From Nitrososphaerota archaeon (lineage in GTDB: Archaea > Thermoproteota > Nitrososphaeria > Nitrososphaerales > Nitrosopumilaceae), in the NCBI GenBank assembly GCA_022564385.1, contig JADFLN010000016.1, positions 1 through 20,474 on the forward strand: a stretch of 20,474 bases of DNA, given 5' to 3'. Of this stretch, positions 1-7,730 are shown in pieces; position 1 is the stretch's first letter, and each line of letters begins with the position of its first letter. The notes under the pieces were generated by a model, which ran no database searches, was not told the DNA's origin, and saw nothing but the letters and a program-made list of their open reading frames with translations. The position numbers were made by a program, and so were the translations under genes.

Positions 1-376
1 TCCATACATTTCCCTTGGCCAGTTTTGCTGCCTTAATTCCAATATACTGGAAAATTCCTGTCTCTCCAAGAATTCCAACAATTATCATCATTCCTAAAAG
101 TAATCCAATTGTGTTGAAATCAATGGCGCCAATTACAAAGTCAAGAGTGTCATGTGCAGGAATTAGACCCGTGTAAATTAGAACAATGATAATAATTAGT
201 GCACCAATCATTGCAAGTGCTGTTCTGTGTATCACTTCAGTGACTAAAATCACATAAATTCCCATCAAAACTGACATGGTCATCGCCATTGCAACTGTAA
301 ACTCTAACCCAATCATTTGAGGTAATGTAAACATCATAATGACTACACCAACAAGCGTGAGTCCTATTATTGGCAT
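1..376 (-). CDS. ArsB/NhaD (SLC13-like) ion permease, N-terminal part, cut by window edge
   Basis: The reverse strand codes about 125 residues from the ATG at 376 and runs off the window at base 1, so only the N-terminal part is visible. It is almost entirely hydrophobic with about four membrane segments. The stretch HRTALAMIGA followed by a hydrophobic helix, then DFNTIGLLLGMMIIVGILGE and the segment ending AAKLAKG, is typical of the ion transporter superfamily holding ArsB, NhaD and the animal P protein (family knowledge). These move organic or inorganic anions, or Na+/H+, across the cytoplasmic membrane; the substrate cannot be read here. It lies 47 bases after purM on the same strand. A perfect 8-2-8 palindrome sits 18 bases before its start codon. 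A TTG in frame four codons upstream is a possible alternative start. Confidence 0.8.
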   Translation of the reverse strand, partial: MPIIGLTLVGVVIMMFTLPQMIGLEFTVAMAMTMSVLMGIYVILVTEVIHRTALAMIGALIIIIVLIYTGLIPAHDTLDFVIGAIDFNTIGLLLGMMIIVGILGETGIFQYIGIKAAKLAKGNVW

Positions 377-393
377 AATTTTCTGCAATCTAA

Positions 394-411
394 TTAACCA
401 ATTTTGGTTAA
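394..411. promoter_or_regulatory. Perfect 8-2-8 palindrome before the permease gene
   Basis: TTAACCAA-TT-TTGGTTAA is a perfect inverted repeat in the 47-base gap between the purM stop and the permease start. It ends 18 bases before the permease ATG and overlaps the only TATA-like stretch there (TTAATTA). That position suits a repressor operator. A hairpin at the end of the purM message is the alternative, but it is not GC-rich and has no clear following T run. Confidence 0.4.
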
Positions 412-423
412 GATTGAGTCTAT

Positions 424-1446
424 TTATGCTATTTTTTTAGAATTTACAAAGACACCTTTCTTTTTATTAATATAACCAATTTCAAATGTGATCATTTTGT
501 GTTTTTTGAATATTTTTCTTATTTTTTTAACTTGATTTTTTGGTGAGATCAAACAAAAACCAATACCCATGTTAAACGTCTTGTACATCTCTTCAGATTT
601 TACTCCTTGTTCTTCGATCAGACCCATGATGGGTGGAATTTTTGGTAATGCATCGATCTCGTATCCAATACTTTTTAGCCGTAATAGTTTTGTGAATGAA
701 CCACCAGTGATATGCGCTAAACCATTCACTTTGCATTTTTGATTTACTTCTAAAACTGGTTTTACATAAATTTCTGTAGGTGTAAGCAATACATTCCCTA
801 ACACTCCAACTCCTCTGATCTTATCTTTCAAAGAATATTTTGTTAACAAAGCTTTTCTTGCAAGTGAATAACCATTTGAATGGATTCCAGAACTTTTTAC
901 ACCAATTATGATGTCCCCTACTTTTATTTTATTTCCTAAAACCAACTCTTTTTTTGAAACTAATCCTAAAACCATTCCAGCTAAATCAAATGAAAATCCT
1001 TTACCTGAAATTAAATCTGGCATAATTGAAGTCTCTCCTCCTACAATGGGAACTGCTGCTTTTTTTGCACCTTTTACTAAACCTTCAACAATTTTTTTAA
1101 ATAACCTTTCATCATTTTTGTTTGCAGCAATATAGTCTACAAATGAAATTGGTGTTGCACCAATACAAATTATGTCATTAACATTCATTGCAACACAATC
1201 AATTCCTATTGTATCATATTTTTTCATCATATTTGCAATTACTACTTTAGTTCCAACACCATCTGTATGTGTAGCTAAAAGTTTACCACCTGGAATCTCT
1301 ACAATTCCTGCATAATGTCCAAATCCATGTGTTATCTTTACTTTTTTCTGAAGCTTGTGAGTTGATGTAATTAATTTACCAATTGCTGTTTGACTTTGTT
1401 TAATTTTAAAAATGTCTACACCTGCTTGTTTGTAGGTTAGAACCAT
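424..1446 (-). CDS. purM: Phosphoribosylformylglycinamidine cyclo-ligase (AIR synthetase)
   Basis: Catalyses ATP-dependent closure of FGAM to aminoimidazole ribonucleotide, step five of purine synthesis, in the cytoplasm. The 340 residues match the family length. Visible landmarks are YKQAGVDI at the N terminus, the ATP/phosphate loop THTDGVGTK (about 59-67), GIDCVAMNVNDI (81-92), VGGETSIMPD (135-144), GVKSSGIHSNGYSLA (182-196) and LAHITGGSF (243-251). The ATG at 1446 is chosen because the family motif begins five residues later and a TATA-like box (CTTTTATT) is centred about 26 bases upstream, which fits a leaderless message. It therefore seems to have its own promoter rather than depending on the PAC2 gene 49 bases upstream. 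No other purine gene is visible in the window. Confidence 0.96.
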   Translation of the reverse strand: MVLTYKQAGVDIFKIKQSQTAIGKLITSTHKLQKKVKITHGFGHYAGIVEIPGGKLLATHTDGVGTKVVIANMMKKYDTIGIDCVAMNVNDIICIGATPISFVDYIAANKNDERLFKKIVEGLVKGAKKAAVPIVGGETSIMPDLISGKGFSFDLAGMVLGLVSKKELVLGNKIKVGDIIIGVKSSGIHSNGYSLARKALLTKYSLKDKIRGVGVLGNVLLTPTEIYVKPVLEVNQKCKVNGLAHITGGSFTKLLRLKSIGYEIDALPKIPPIMGLIEEQGVKSEEMYKTFNMGIGFCLISPKNQVKKIRKIFKKHKMITFEIGYINKKKGVFVNSKKIA

Positions 1447-1468
1447 AGTTTGATGCGTATTTGCTGTG

Positions 1469-1476
1469 AATAAAAG
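1469..1476 (-). promoter_or_regulatory. TATA box of purM
   Basis: CTTTTATT on the minus strand is centred about 26-27 bases before the purM ATG, the spacing expected for an archaeal TATA box when transcription starts at the start codon. Confidence 0.5.
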
Positions 1477-1495
1477 AATTTGCCTGTTGTACTGA

Positions 1496-2221
1496 TTACA
1501 TGTACATTCCAGATGTCTCTTCTCTATGCTCTACATATTTCTGAGATAGTTCACTGAATTCTGAGTTAATTCTCTCCTTATCTTTTCTAAGCTCCGTAGT
1601 GTCTATTTCCATTTCATAAAATCTATTTAGCGCTTCAATCAGCGTTGCAGCAGCAGCAGAATCTGGTGCTGCCTTGTTTGCTTTTACCAATAGAGTCAAA
1701 CCCCGAATTTCTCTTACCAGACATTCGTTTAGTATACCTCCTGGAATACCTGTGATAAATCCTTGAGGAATCATACTGATGTCTTTGTCTGCCATTGTTC
1801 TTATCAAATCTTCTTCAGCTGCACAGTATGCTTTGTCATCGTGTTCAGTACTCGCAACCCCATCTAGAATCACAATTTCTTTAGATCCTTTTTGTGCTGC
1901 CCAATCTAAAATTGATGATACAAGACAGTAAAGTCCTTCCATTTTCAATGTTATCTCACAAATTATTGCACAGATTGTCCCATCTTGATTTGCATAAAAT
2001 CTAAATGGATGACGTAATCTACCTCTCATGAAAACTGTTGATGGGGGGAGATATTTTGATCTCATTACTCCAATTTGTTCCATTTTTAATTTTTCAATAA
2101 TATGATTAATTGCAACAGGACCTACAAGACCTGCCCCTACAAAACCTGCAAAAATTATTGGATTTTTTAATTCCACTTTCTTTGTCTCAAAGATTTCTGC
2201 TTCAGGAAATTCTTTTTGCAC
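1496..2221 (-). CDS. PAC2 family protein (archaeal proteasome assembly chaperone homologue)
   Basis: A 241-residue soluble protein with the PAC2-family pattern: PIIFAGFVGAGLVGPVAINH near residues 22-41, a central stretch on self-contained activity ending EIVILDGVAST (about 115-126), then GFITGIPGGILNECL (about 173-187), a segment widespread in the archaeal family. The family is related to eukaryotic PAC2, which helps build the 20S proteasome alpha ring; the role in archaea is inferred from homology only. The C-terminal 40 residues are charged and probably helical. The start is GTG at 2221, supported by a TATA-like box (TAGTAATTA) about 28 bases upstream. The gene lies between the winged-helix regulator and purM, with gaps of 130 and 49 bases, so it is probably an independent unit. 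Confidence 0.88.
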   Translation of the reverse strand: MQKEFPEAEIFETKKVELKNPIIFAGFVGAGLVGPVAINHIIEKLKMEQIGVMRSKYLPPSTVFMRGRLRHPFRFYANQDGTICAIICEITLKMEGLYCLVSSILDWAAQKGSKEIVILDGVASTEHDDKAYCAAEEDLIRTMADKDISMIPQGFITGIPGGILNECLVREIRGLTLLVKANKAAPDSAAAATLIEALNRFYEMEIDTTELRKDKERINSEFSELSQKYVEHREETSGMYM

Positions 2222-2244
2222 GATTTACGTCGATTTGTTCTGTC

Positions 2245-2252
2245 TAATTACT
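2245..2252 (-). promoter_or_regulatory. TATA box of the PAC2 gene
   Basis: An AGTAATTA element on the minus strand is centred about 28 bases before the GTG start, supporting that start and a leaderless message. Confidence 0.4.
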
Positions 2253-2351
2253 ATACTGACTAAGTATTTCATACTTTTAGTTAGGCAGTTTTTAGTAATT
2301 TCTATTAGTTTGATAATAAAATTGAATGATTTTTTACAACAACGTGTTACT

Positions 2352-2717
2352 TTAGTATGGGCCTACTTCTTGACTTTCTTTATGTATGAAAAGATTCAAC
2401 ATGGTTCTACCCTTGTCTGTAATCGTATAGATCACATTTGGTCCTACTGGCTCTTTTTTGATAAAGTTGTAATCTACGCATAGATGTAGATAATTCAGAA
2501 ATGATTTTTTCATTCTGATCTTTGACTTTGAATACAAATACGAAAACGTCATAGGATTCCCTCTAAGCTGATATAATAATTTCAATAGAGATAATGTACT
2601 ATAATCTCGTGTTCTTGCTTTTACTGCATCAAGTACTTGTTCGCCTCTTTCTATGATGAAATCTTCGAATTGATCTGCTACTTCTAGTGGCACATATGTT
2701 AATCTTGTTCGTATCAT
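2352..2717 (-). CDS. Winged-helix DNA-binding protein
   Basis: A 121-residue protein. Residues about 35-110 read as a winged-helix domain: helices from RTRDYSTLSLLKLLYQLR and MTFSYLYSKSKIRMKKSFLNYLHLCV, then a beta wing FIKKEPVGPNVIYTITDKGRTMLNLF. The phrase 'YTITDKGRTML' is the usual end of archaeal PadR/MarR-like or COG3432-type wings. The first 30 residues are acidic and helical and could be a dimer arm. It is most likely a transcription regulator; its target is not known. An imperfect palindrome lies between its own TATA box and ATG, which suggests self-repression. The antiporter gene is divergent, 224 bases away, and could also be a target. The ATG at 2717 fits a TATA box centred about 26 bases upstream. 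Confidence 0.8.
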   Translation of the reverse strand: MIRTRLTYVPLEVADQFEDFIIERGEQVLDAVKARTRDYSTLSLLKLLYQLRGNPMTFSYLYSKSKIRMKKSFLNYLHLCVDYNFIKKEPVGPNVIYTITDKGRTMLNLFIHKESQEVGPY

Positions 2718-2719
2718 AC

Positions 2720-2735
2720 TGTATAGTACGGTACA
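2720..2735. promoter_or_regulatory. Imperfect palindrome, candidate operator of the winged-helix gene
   Basis: TGTATAGTACGGTACA has the form TGTAnnGTACnnTACA, with 12 of 16 bases symmetric. It begins 3 bases before the ATG and lies between the TATA box and the expected transcription start, a position where bound protein would block archaeal initiation. Confidence 0.45.
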
Positions 2736-2739
2736 TTAC

Positions 2740-2746
2740 TTTATTA
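2740..2746 (-). promoter_or_regulatory. TATA box of the winged-helix gene
   Basis: TAATAAA on the minus strand is centred about 26 bases before the ATG at 2717. Confidence 0.4.
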
Positions 2747-2911
2747 GTCTTTAACTTTAGCTTTATTGATCTTTCTAGCTGGTTTTTTGTACCTAAATTT
2801 CATATTTGTTGTTATTTTGTAATACTGAACAGATCAAAATTCTCTTTTACTTTGGCTCTTTTTTACATTAGCTTGAATTGCTAGAATTGTGAAATTATAG
2901 TAAATAATCTC

Positions 2912-2919
2912 CTTTAAAC
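2912..2919 (+). promoter_or_regulatory. TATA box of the Ca2+/Na+ antiporter gene
   Basis: CTTTAAAC is centred 26-27 bases before the GTG at 2942, supporting that GTG as a leaderless start. Confidence 0.5.
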
Positions 2920-2941
2920 AAGCAAAATCTGAAAGTTCTTT

Positions 2942-3877
2942 GTGGAAGTAATAGTAAGTGTAGTACTAACTATAGTTGGATTAGTAATGTTATGTTTTGG
3001 TGGAAATTGGTTAGTAAACGGTGGTGTTAATATTGCAAAAAAATTCCGACTAAGTAATCTTGTAATTGGAATGACTATTGTGGCATATGGTACTTCAACT
3101 CCAGAACTTGCTGCCAGTGTTGCTGCCGCAGGAGAACACAGTGCAATTATTTTAGGAAACATTATTGGAAGTAATATTGCAAATGTTGGAATGGTAATTG
3201 GTGTATCTGCAATTCTTGTTCCACTTGCAGTACAAAAATCTGTTTTACGAAAAGAAGTTCTAATTATGTTGGGAGTTTCTTTTTTACTTGTTTTACTATC
3301 AATTGACGGTGAGATTTCTCAGTATGATGGAATATTATTACTTGGTGGATTGGGTGTATTTACATTTTATATATTAAAAGATGTAATGAAACACAGAGAG
3401 GAAAACAAAGAGAAAAGTGAAAACGGGAAAAACAACATACATCTGAAGTCTGTAGGACTAATTGGAATTGGTATTGCACTTTTGTATGTTGGCGCAATTC
3501 TTACAGTTGATAATGCTATAATTTTGGCAAAAGAGTTTGGATTATCAGAAAAAATTATTGGGTTAACTGTAATTGCAATCGGAACATCTCTTCCAGAATT
3601 AATAACATCAATAATTGCAATTAGAAAGGGGCATACAGATATTGGTATTGGAACAATCGTTGGAAGTAATATCTATAACATTTTGATGATAATGGGAATT
3701 GGTGCTGCACTTGGTGGTGTGATGATTGGTTCTGATGTTTATGTTGATTATGCAATAATGATTATCTTTAGTCTTTCATTACTGATTGCCCTAAAAACTG
3801 GAATTATCAATAGGGTTATGGGTGTCTGTTTGGTTATTGGTTATATTGCATATCTAATAGTCACATTTTTCAAGTAA
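2942..3877 (+). CDS. Calcium/sodium (CaCA family) antiporter, YrbG-like
   Basis: A membrane exchanger expected to move Ca2+ out against Na+ or H+. The 311 residues hold two inverted alpha repeats typical of the CaCA superfamily: repeat 1 has AYGTSTPELAAS (48-59) and LGNIIGSNIANVG (71-83); repeat 2 has AIGTSLPELITS (212-223) and GTIVGSNIYNILM (237-249). The acidic residues in the two GTS-PEL motifs and the asparagines in the two GSN motifs are the ion ligands known for the family. About ten membrane segments are visible, with a charged loop at about 148-168 between the halves. The GTG start at 2942 puts hydrophobic segment 1 at residue 4 and fits a TATA box. It ends 20 bases before the convergent tldE-like gene. 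Confidence 0.93.
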   Translation: MEVIVSVVLTIVGLVMLCFGGNWLVNGGVNIAKKFRLSNLVIGMTIVAYGTSTPELAASVAAAGEHSAIILGNIIGSNIANVGMVIGVSAILVPLAVQKSVLRKEVLIMLGVSFLLVLLSIDGEISQYDGILLLGGLGVFTFYILKDVMKHREENKEKSENGKNNIHLKSVGLIGIGIALLYVGAILTVDNAIILAKEFGLSEKIIGLTVIAIGTSLPELITSIIAIRKGHTDIGIGTIVGSNIYNILMIMGIGAALGGVMIGSDVYVDYAIMIIFSLSLLIALKTGIINRVMGVCLVIGYIAYLIVTFFK

Positions 3878-3897
3878 TTTATGCCTAGATTTGGGAT

Positions 3898-5256
3898 TTA
3901 GATAGAATTTACAGAAATATTTTCAACTTTTATTGATGGCACAATAGATGGAAGTGATGCCCATTGAATTACATTTTTTTGATTGTTCCCAATTTCTGAA
4001 ATATCTTTTATCATAGTTGGAAGATTATGAATTATTCTCACTGATTTTCCAGGTCCCTTTATCTCACCATTTTCAATAATCCTTATTCCACTCCTTGCTG
4101 TACACGAAAAATCTCCTTTAATTGGATTTACTGCATATGTATACCATAACCTTCCAACTAACAATCCATGTTTTGTATTTTTGATCATTTCTTCTTGAGA
4201 AATATTTCCTGGATTTATTTTAAGATTGTGTGGTGCTGAAATTGGAATCGGTTCAGAACTTCTTCCCATAGGGGAACCTGGTCTTAATGCATTACCTGAA
4301 GATTGTTTTCCTTCTTTGTAACTATCGAAAAGGTTTGAAAAAGTATTTTTGAAAATTCCATTCTCTATCAAATTTATTTTATGAGTTTCTATTCCTTCAT
4401 CATCTATAGACTTTGTTCCAATTCCTTCTGGAATATGGGGATCATCAATCAAACTAAGTTGTTCAATTGCTATTTTTTCTTCAAAATTATTTGAAAAACA
4501 ACTTTTCTTTTCTGAAAATGTTTTAAAATTAAAATTATATGCAACAACAAATGCCAATAATTCTCCTACTGAATATGGTTCAAAAATTATAGAATACTTA
4601 TCTGAACCAATTTTTTGGGGATTTATTGATTCAATGCACATACTTTTTGCATCATTTCCAATCTGTTCTGCTGAAAAATTTGATAAAGTTCTTCCACTTG
4701 CATGTCCAATTCCTGATACTGGTAAAGTACCATATTCTGATTCTGCGTTAATGATTCCTGAAATGTATGTAGCTTTTTCATTTAGATTTAATCCATTAGA
4801 ATTTTCTAACTGAAAATTCTCTGAAACAATATTTAGTGATCCTGTAATCGTATTCACCTTCTCATTATTTGCTGAATTTATCATATCTTGTGCGATATCC
4901 ATTACTTTTGTACCGGAAATCTTCTCCAGCTTCTCGTCAAACGTTCCATCAAGTTGTTTGAGTGGAACACCATATGGTAACCCCTGCCAAAAATCTCTTG
5001 ATTTGAGTTTTGACGATATTTTAAATGCATTGTCGATTCTCTCTCTAATTTCTTGTTGATTGGTAGTTTGAATTGATACAATTTTTTTGTCATGAATTAA
5101 TCTTATACCATAATTTTCATCAAAGTTTTGTTTAATTTCAGCAATTTCAGAGTCTGTTATTCTTACAGTGATGATCTTCTTTTTTATAACAACTATCTCA
5201 CATTCATTGATTCCTATATTCTTTGAATGATTTAATGCCTTGTCTAAGGCAGACAA
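3898..5256 (-). CDS. TldD/PmbA (TldE-type) protease-family protein in the F420 operon
   Basis: A 452-residue protein of the TldD/PmbA family (peptidase U62). TldD/TldE heterodimers trim or degrade unfolded peptides in bacteria. Visible family features are the N-terminal domain with ITVRITDSEIAEI and YGIRLIHDKK (about 29-57), and the C-terminal beta-rich part with IGTKSIDDEGIETHKINLIENGI, RPGSPMGRSSEP, LLVGRLWYTYAVNPIKGDFSCTA and SGIRIIENGEI. The HExxxH zinc motif of catalytic TldD subunits is absent; at the equivalent place the sequence reads FEPYSVGELLAF. It therefore looks like the TldE/PmbA-type partner, with a catalytic TldD expected elsewhere. The TTG start at 5256 directly abuts the cofH stop, with AAGGAT upstream as a possible ribosome site. 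Its role in F420 metabolism is unproven. Confidence 0.88.
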   Translation of the reverse strand: MSALDKALNHSKNIGINECEIVVIKKKIITVRITDSEIAEIKQNFDENYGIRLIHDKKIVSIQTTNQQEIRERIDNAFKISSKLKSRDFWQGLPYGVPLKQLDGTFDEKLEKISGTKVMDIAQDMINSANNEKVNTITGSLNIVSENFQLENSNGLNLNEKATYISGIINAESEYGTLPVSGIGHASGRTLSNFSAEQIGNDAKSMCIESINPQKIGSDKYSIIFEPYSVGELLAFVVAYNFNFKTFSEKKSCFSNNFEEKIAIEQLSLIDDPHIPEGIGTKSIDDEGIETHKINLIENGIFKNTFSNLFDSYKEGKQSSGNALRPGSPMGRSSEPIPISAPHNLKINPGNISQEEMIKNTKHGLLVGRLWYTYAVNPIKGDFSCTARSGIRIIENGEIKGPGKSVRIIHNLPTMIKDISEIGNNQKNVIQWASLPSIVPSIKVENISVNSI

Positions 5257-6516
5257 TTACTTTATCCTTGGATTTTTATAATTGAATTTATTAATTTTAA
5301 TTAATTCTACATATGATCCAAATTGAGAAGTATCTTTGATTTTATCAAGCCCATTTTCAATTTCATTTTCATTGTCAAACTTTCTTAGAATCTTATAATT
5401 GGTATCTCTTTCTGCTGGAATTCTCCCAATTTCTTTTATCAGTCTTCTTATTTCTTTTGGTCTTAATAACTGACCATGTTCTGAACCTGCAGATGTTGAT
5501 ATGCTTTCATTGATCAGTGTTCCTCCAAAATCATTTGCTCCCCACATCAATAATAATTGAGACATCTTTTGACCTTCTTTTACCCATGACATCTGAAGAT
5601 TATTGATAGAATTATTCAACATTATTCTTGCAATTGCATGTGTCAGTAAAACATCATTTCCATTTGCTCCATTTTTAATTCCTTCATGTAATTGATGCTT
5701 GTACATTGGTGCTTCATCGGGAATAAAATTTAGGGGCACAAATTCTGTAAATCCACCTGTCTCTTTTTGAATTTCTCGCAGTTTTGCAATGTGTTTCACT
5801 CTATGTTCAAGTGTTTCTAGATGCCCAAACATCATAGTTGATGTTGTGTTGATTCCCATTTTGTGAGCAGTTTTGATAACTTTCTCCCATTCTTTTACAC
5901 TGATTCTACCTGGGGAAATTTTATCTCTGAGTTCTTGATCAAGAATTTCAGCAGATGTTCCTGGAAGCGTATTTACTCCAGCCTCTTTCATCCTCTTCAA
6001 AAATTCTTCAATTGATACATTTGATCTTGTTGCTCCATATAGAATCTCTTCAGGGGAAAATCCGTGAATATGAATATCTGGAATCTCTTTTTTGATTTCT
6101 CTGCATATGTTTTCATACAAGTCTCCTTTCATGTCTGGTGGCAGTCCTGCTTGAATACAGACTTCAGTTGCACCTAGCTGATGAGCCTCTTTTGCTCTTC
6201 GTACAATCTCTTCAGTTGGTAGGAAATATCCTTCTTCTTCTCTAAAATCTCTACTAAATGCACAAAAACCACATTGTTTGATGCAAACATTTGTGAAATT
6301 GATATTTCTATTAACTACATATGATACAATATCTCCAACTCTTCTTCTTCTGATTTCATCTGCAACTAGCCCTACTAGATGAAAGTCAATTCCAGTTGTA
6401 TTGTATAATGTCAGTGCATCTTCTACAGAAATCTCTTTGTCTGATAATGCGTTGTTTAGGATTTTGGATACAATTGGATCTGCATTTTTAAAAAGTGAAT
6501 CCATACTACTAGTCAT
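5257..6516 (-). CDS. cofH: FO synthase subunit 2 (5-amino-6-(D-ribitylamino)uracil--tyrosine transferase)
   Basis: A radical SAM enzyme that joins a tyrosine-derived fragment to 5-amino-6-ribitylaminouracil, giving the intermediate that CofG closes to FO, the flavin-like core of coenzyme F420. The cluster motif is CIKQCGFC (CxxxCxxC, near residues 78-85). Further family landmarks are CAFSRDFREEEGYFL, IQAGLPPD, IHGFSPEEI, LPGTSAEIL, TSTMMFGHLET, FVPLNFIP and WGANDFGGTLINESIS. I chose the ATG at 6516 because it overlaps the cofG stop as ATGA, with GGAG 8 bases upstream. A TTG two codons earlier gives 421 instead of 419 residues, but GGAG would be only 2 bases from it. Expression is probably translationally coupled to cofG. 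Confidence 0.95.
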   Translation of the reverse strand: MTSSMDSLFKNADPIVSKILNNALSDKEISVEDALTLYNTTGIDFHLVGLVADEIRRRRVGDIVSYVVNRNINFTNVCIKQCGFCAFSRDFREEEGYFLPTEEIVRRAKEAHQLGATEVCIQAGLPPDMKGDLYENICREIKKEIPDIHIHGFSPEEILYGATRSNVSIEEFLKRMKEAGVNTLPGTSAEILDQELRDKISPGRISVKEWEKVIKTAHKMGINTTSTMMFGHLETLEHRVKHIAKLREIQKETGGFTEFVPLNFIPDEAPMYKHQLHEGIKNGANGNDVLLTHAIARIMLNNSINNLQMSWVKEGQKMSQLLLMWGANDFGGTLINESISTSAGSEHGQLLRPKEIRRLIKEIGRIPAERDTNYKILRKFDNENEIENGLDKIKDTSQFGSYVELIKINKFNYKNPRIK

Positions 6517-7682
6517 CTCCAATACTCCTCTTTTACCAATCCTTCCTCATTTTCAATAATTGATATCTTTTCTCTTAACTCTTTACTAATAAAAGAAAAG
6601 AATTCAGGATATATTGGAAATCTACACTTTAATTCAAATCCTGCATTTTTTGAATTTTCATCAACTTTGTCAATTTCTGGCCAGGCGAATTCTGGATTAA
6701 CAAAATCTGGAGTTAATGGTGATATTCCACCCCAATCATTTATTCCAATTGATAAGAAACTTTGATATGATTTTGGGGATAGATTTGGTGGAATCTGTAT
6801 ATTCATTTCTGGCATGATGATTCTTGATAACGCAACAATTATTTTGAAATAGTTTTCATCAGCTGAAGGTACATTCTTCATCATTGTATCTGGTTTTGGT
6901 TGAAAATTTTGCAAAATTACTTCTTGAATATTTCCATATTTTTGATGCAATTGTTTTATTGCAAAAATTGAATCGATTATCTCCTCTGCAGTTTCCCCAA
7001 TTCCTATGAGAATTCCTGTGGTCATTGGAATTCTTAATTTTCCAGAATTTTCTAATACTTTTAATCTTGCTTTTGGTATTTTGCTTGCAGCTAAATGATG
7101 TGGCATTCCTTTTTTTGTTAATCTATCACTAACATTTTCAAGCATTAATCCCATTGATACATTTGTTTTCTTCAACTCTTTCATCTCCTCAAAATTCAGA
7201 TTACCTGCATTTGTATGTGGAAATAATCCCAATTCCAATGCTAGTTCTGATGCATGAATTAGATATTCAGCAGTTGATTTGAATCCATTTTCTTTTAACC
7301 AATCTCGTGCTTCTTGATATTTTTGTTCTGGTCGTTCACCTGTTACAAAAAGCGCTTCAACACATCTGTATTTTTTTGCAAGTTGTAATAGTTCTAATAT
7401 CTGCTGTTTTGACATCAACGATAATTTTTCTTCTTCTGGCTCTGCTTTGTATGTGCAGTATGAACAAGTATCTTTACAGAGATTGACTATATTAAAAAAT
7501 ACTTTTTTTGAAAATGTAACTGAATCTTTTTTAAATTTTTTTCTTAAATTTTGTGCAACTGAAAATAACTCACTAGAATCAATTACTGCATTTTTATAAA
7601 TCTCAATAATGTCTTGATGAGAAATCACTTTATTCTCTAAAACATTGTTTAAACTCTCAGAGTTTAACACAAGCTTGCTCAA
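6513..7682 (-). CDS. cofG: FO synthase subunit 1 (7,8-didemethyl-8-hydroxy-5-deazariboflavin synthase)
   Basis: A radical SAM enzyme that completes FO formation in coenzyme F420 synthesis, working with CofH. It has 389 residues with the cluster motif CKDTCSYC (C69, C73, C76), then FVTGERPEQKY, LFPHTNAGNL, SMGLMLEN, RIPMTTGILIGIGET, VILQNFQPKPDT, IQIPPNLSP and GINDWGGISPLTPDFVNPE, all CofG hallmarks. The N terminus (about 1-60) is a less conserved extension. The TTG at 7682 is preferred because a good TATA box (CATAAATACT) is centred 26-27 bases upstream and there is no ATG nearby; GTG at residue 5 is an alternative. It is the first gene of a cofG-cofH-tldE-like operon. Two-gene CofG/CofH, rather than a fused FbiC, is the archaeal form. 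Confidence 0.95.
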   Translation of the reverse strand: MSKLVLNSESLNNVLENKVISHQDIIEIYKNAVIDSSELFSVAQNLRKKFKKDSVTFSKKVFFNIVNLCKDTCSYCTYKAEPEEEKLSLMSKQQILELLQLAKKYRCVEALFVTGERPEQKYQEARDWLKENGFKSTAEYLIHASELALELGLFPHTNAGNLNFEEMKELKKTNVSMGLMLENVSDRLTKKGMPHHLAASKIPKARLKVLENSGKLRIPMTTGILIGIGETAEEIIDSIFAIKQLHQKYGNIQEVILQNFQPKPDTMMKNVPSADENYFKIIVALSRIIMPEMNIQIPPNLSPKSYQSFLSIGINDWGGISPLTPDFVNPEFAWPEIDKVDENSKNAGFELKCRFPIYPEFFSFISKELREKISIIENEEGLVKEEYWR

Positions 7683-7703
7683 CAGAAAAGATTCTTGATT
7701 AGA

Positions 7704-7713
7704 AGTATTTATG
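7704..7713 (-). promoter_or_regulatory. TATA box of the cofGH operon
   Basis: CATAAATACT on the minus strand is centred 26-27 bases before the TTG at 7682. It lies in the 48-base gap after the HtrA gene, so the F420 operon has its own promoter. Confidence 0.55.
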
Positions 7714-7730
7714 CTTGTATTGTACTAATT

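Noticed and set aside
2718..2941. Possible small basic protein on the minus strand in the regulator/antiporter gap
   Set aside because: Only 19 codons from the ATG (MKFRYKKPARK), no TATA box at the right distance; the gap is better explained as two divergent promoters.
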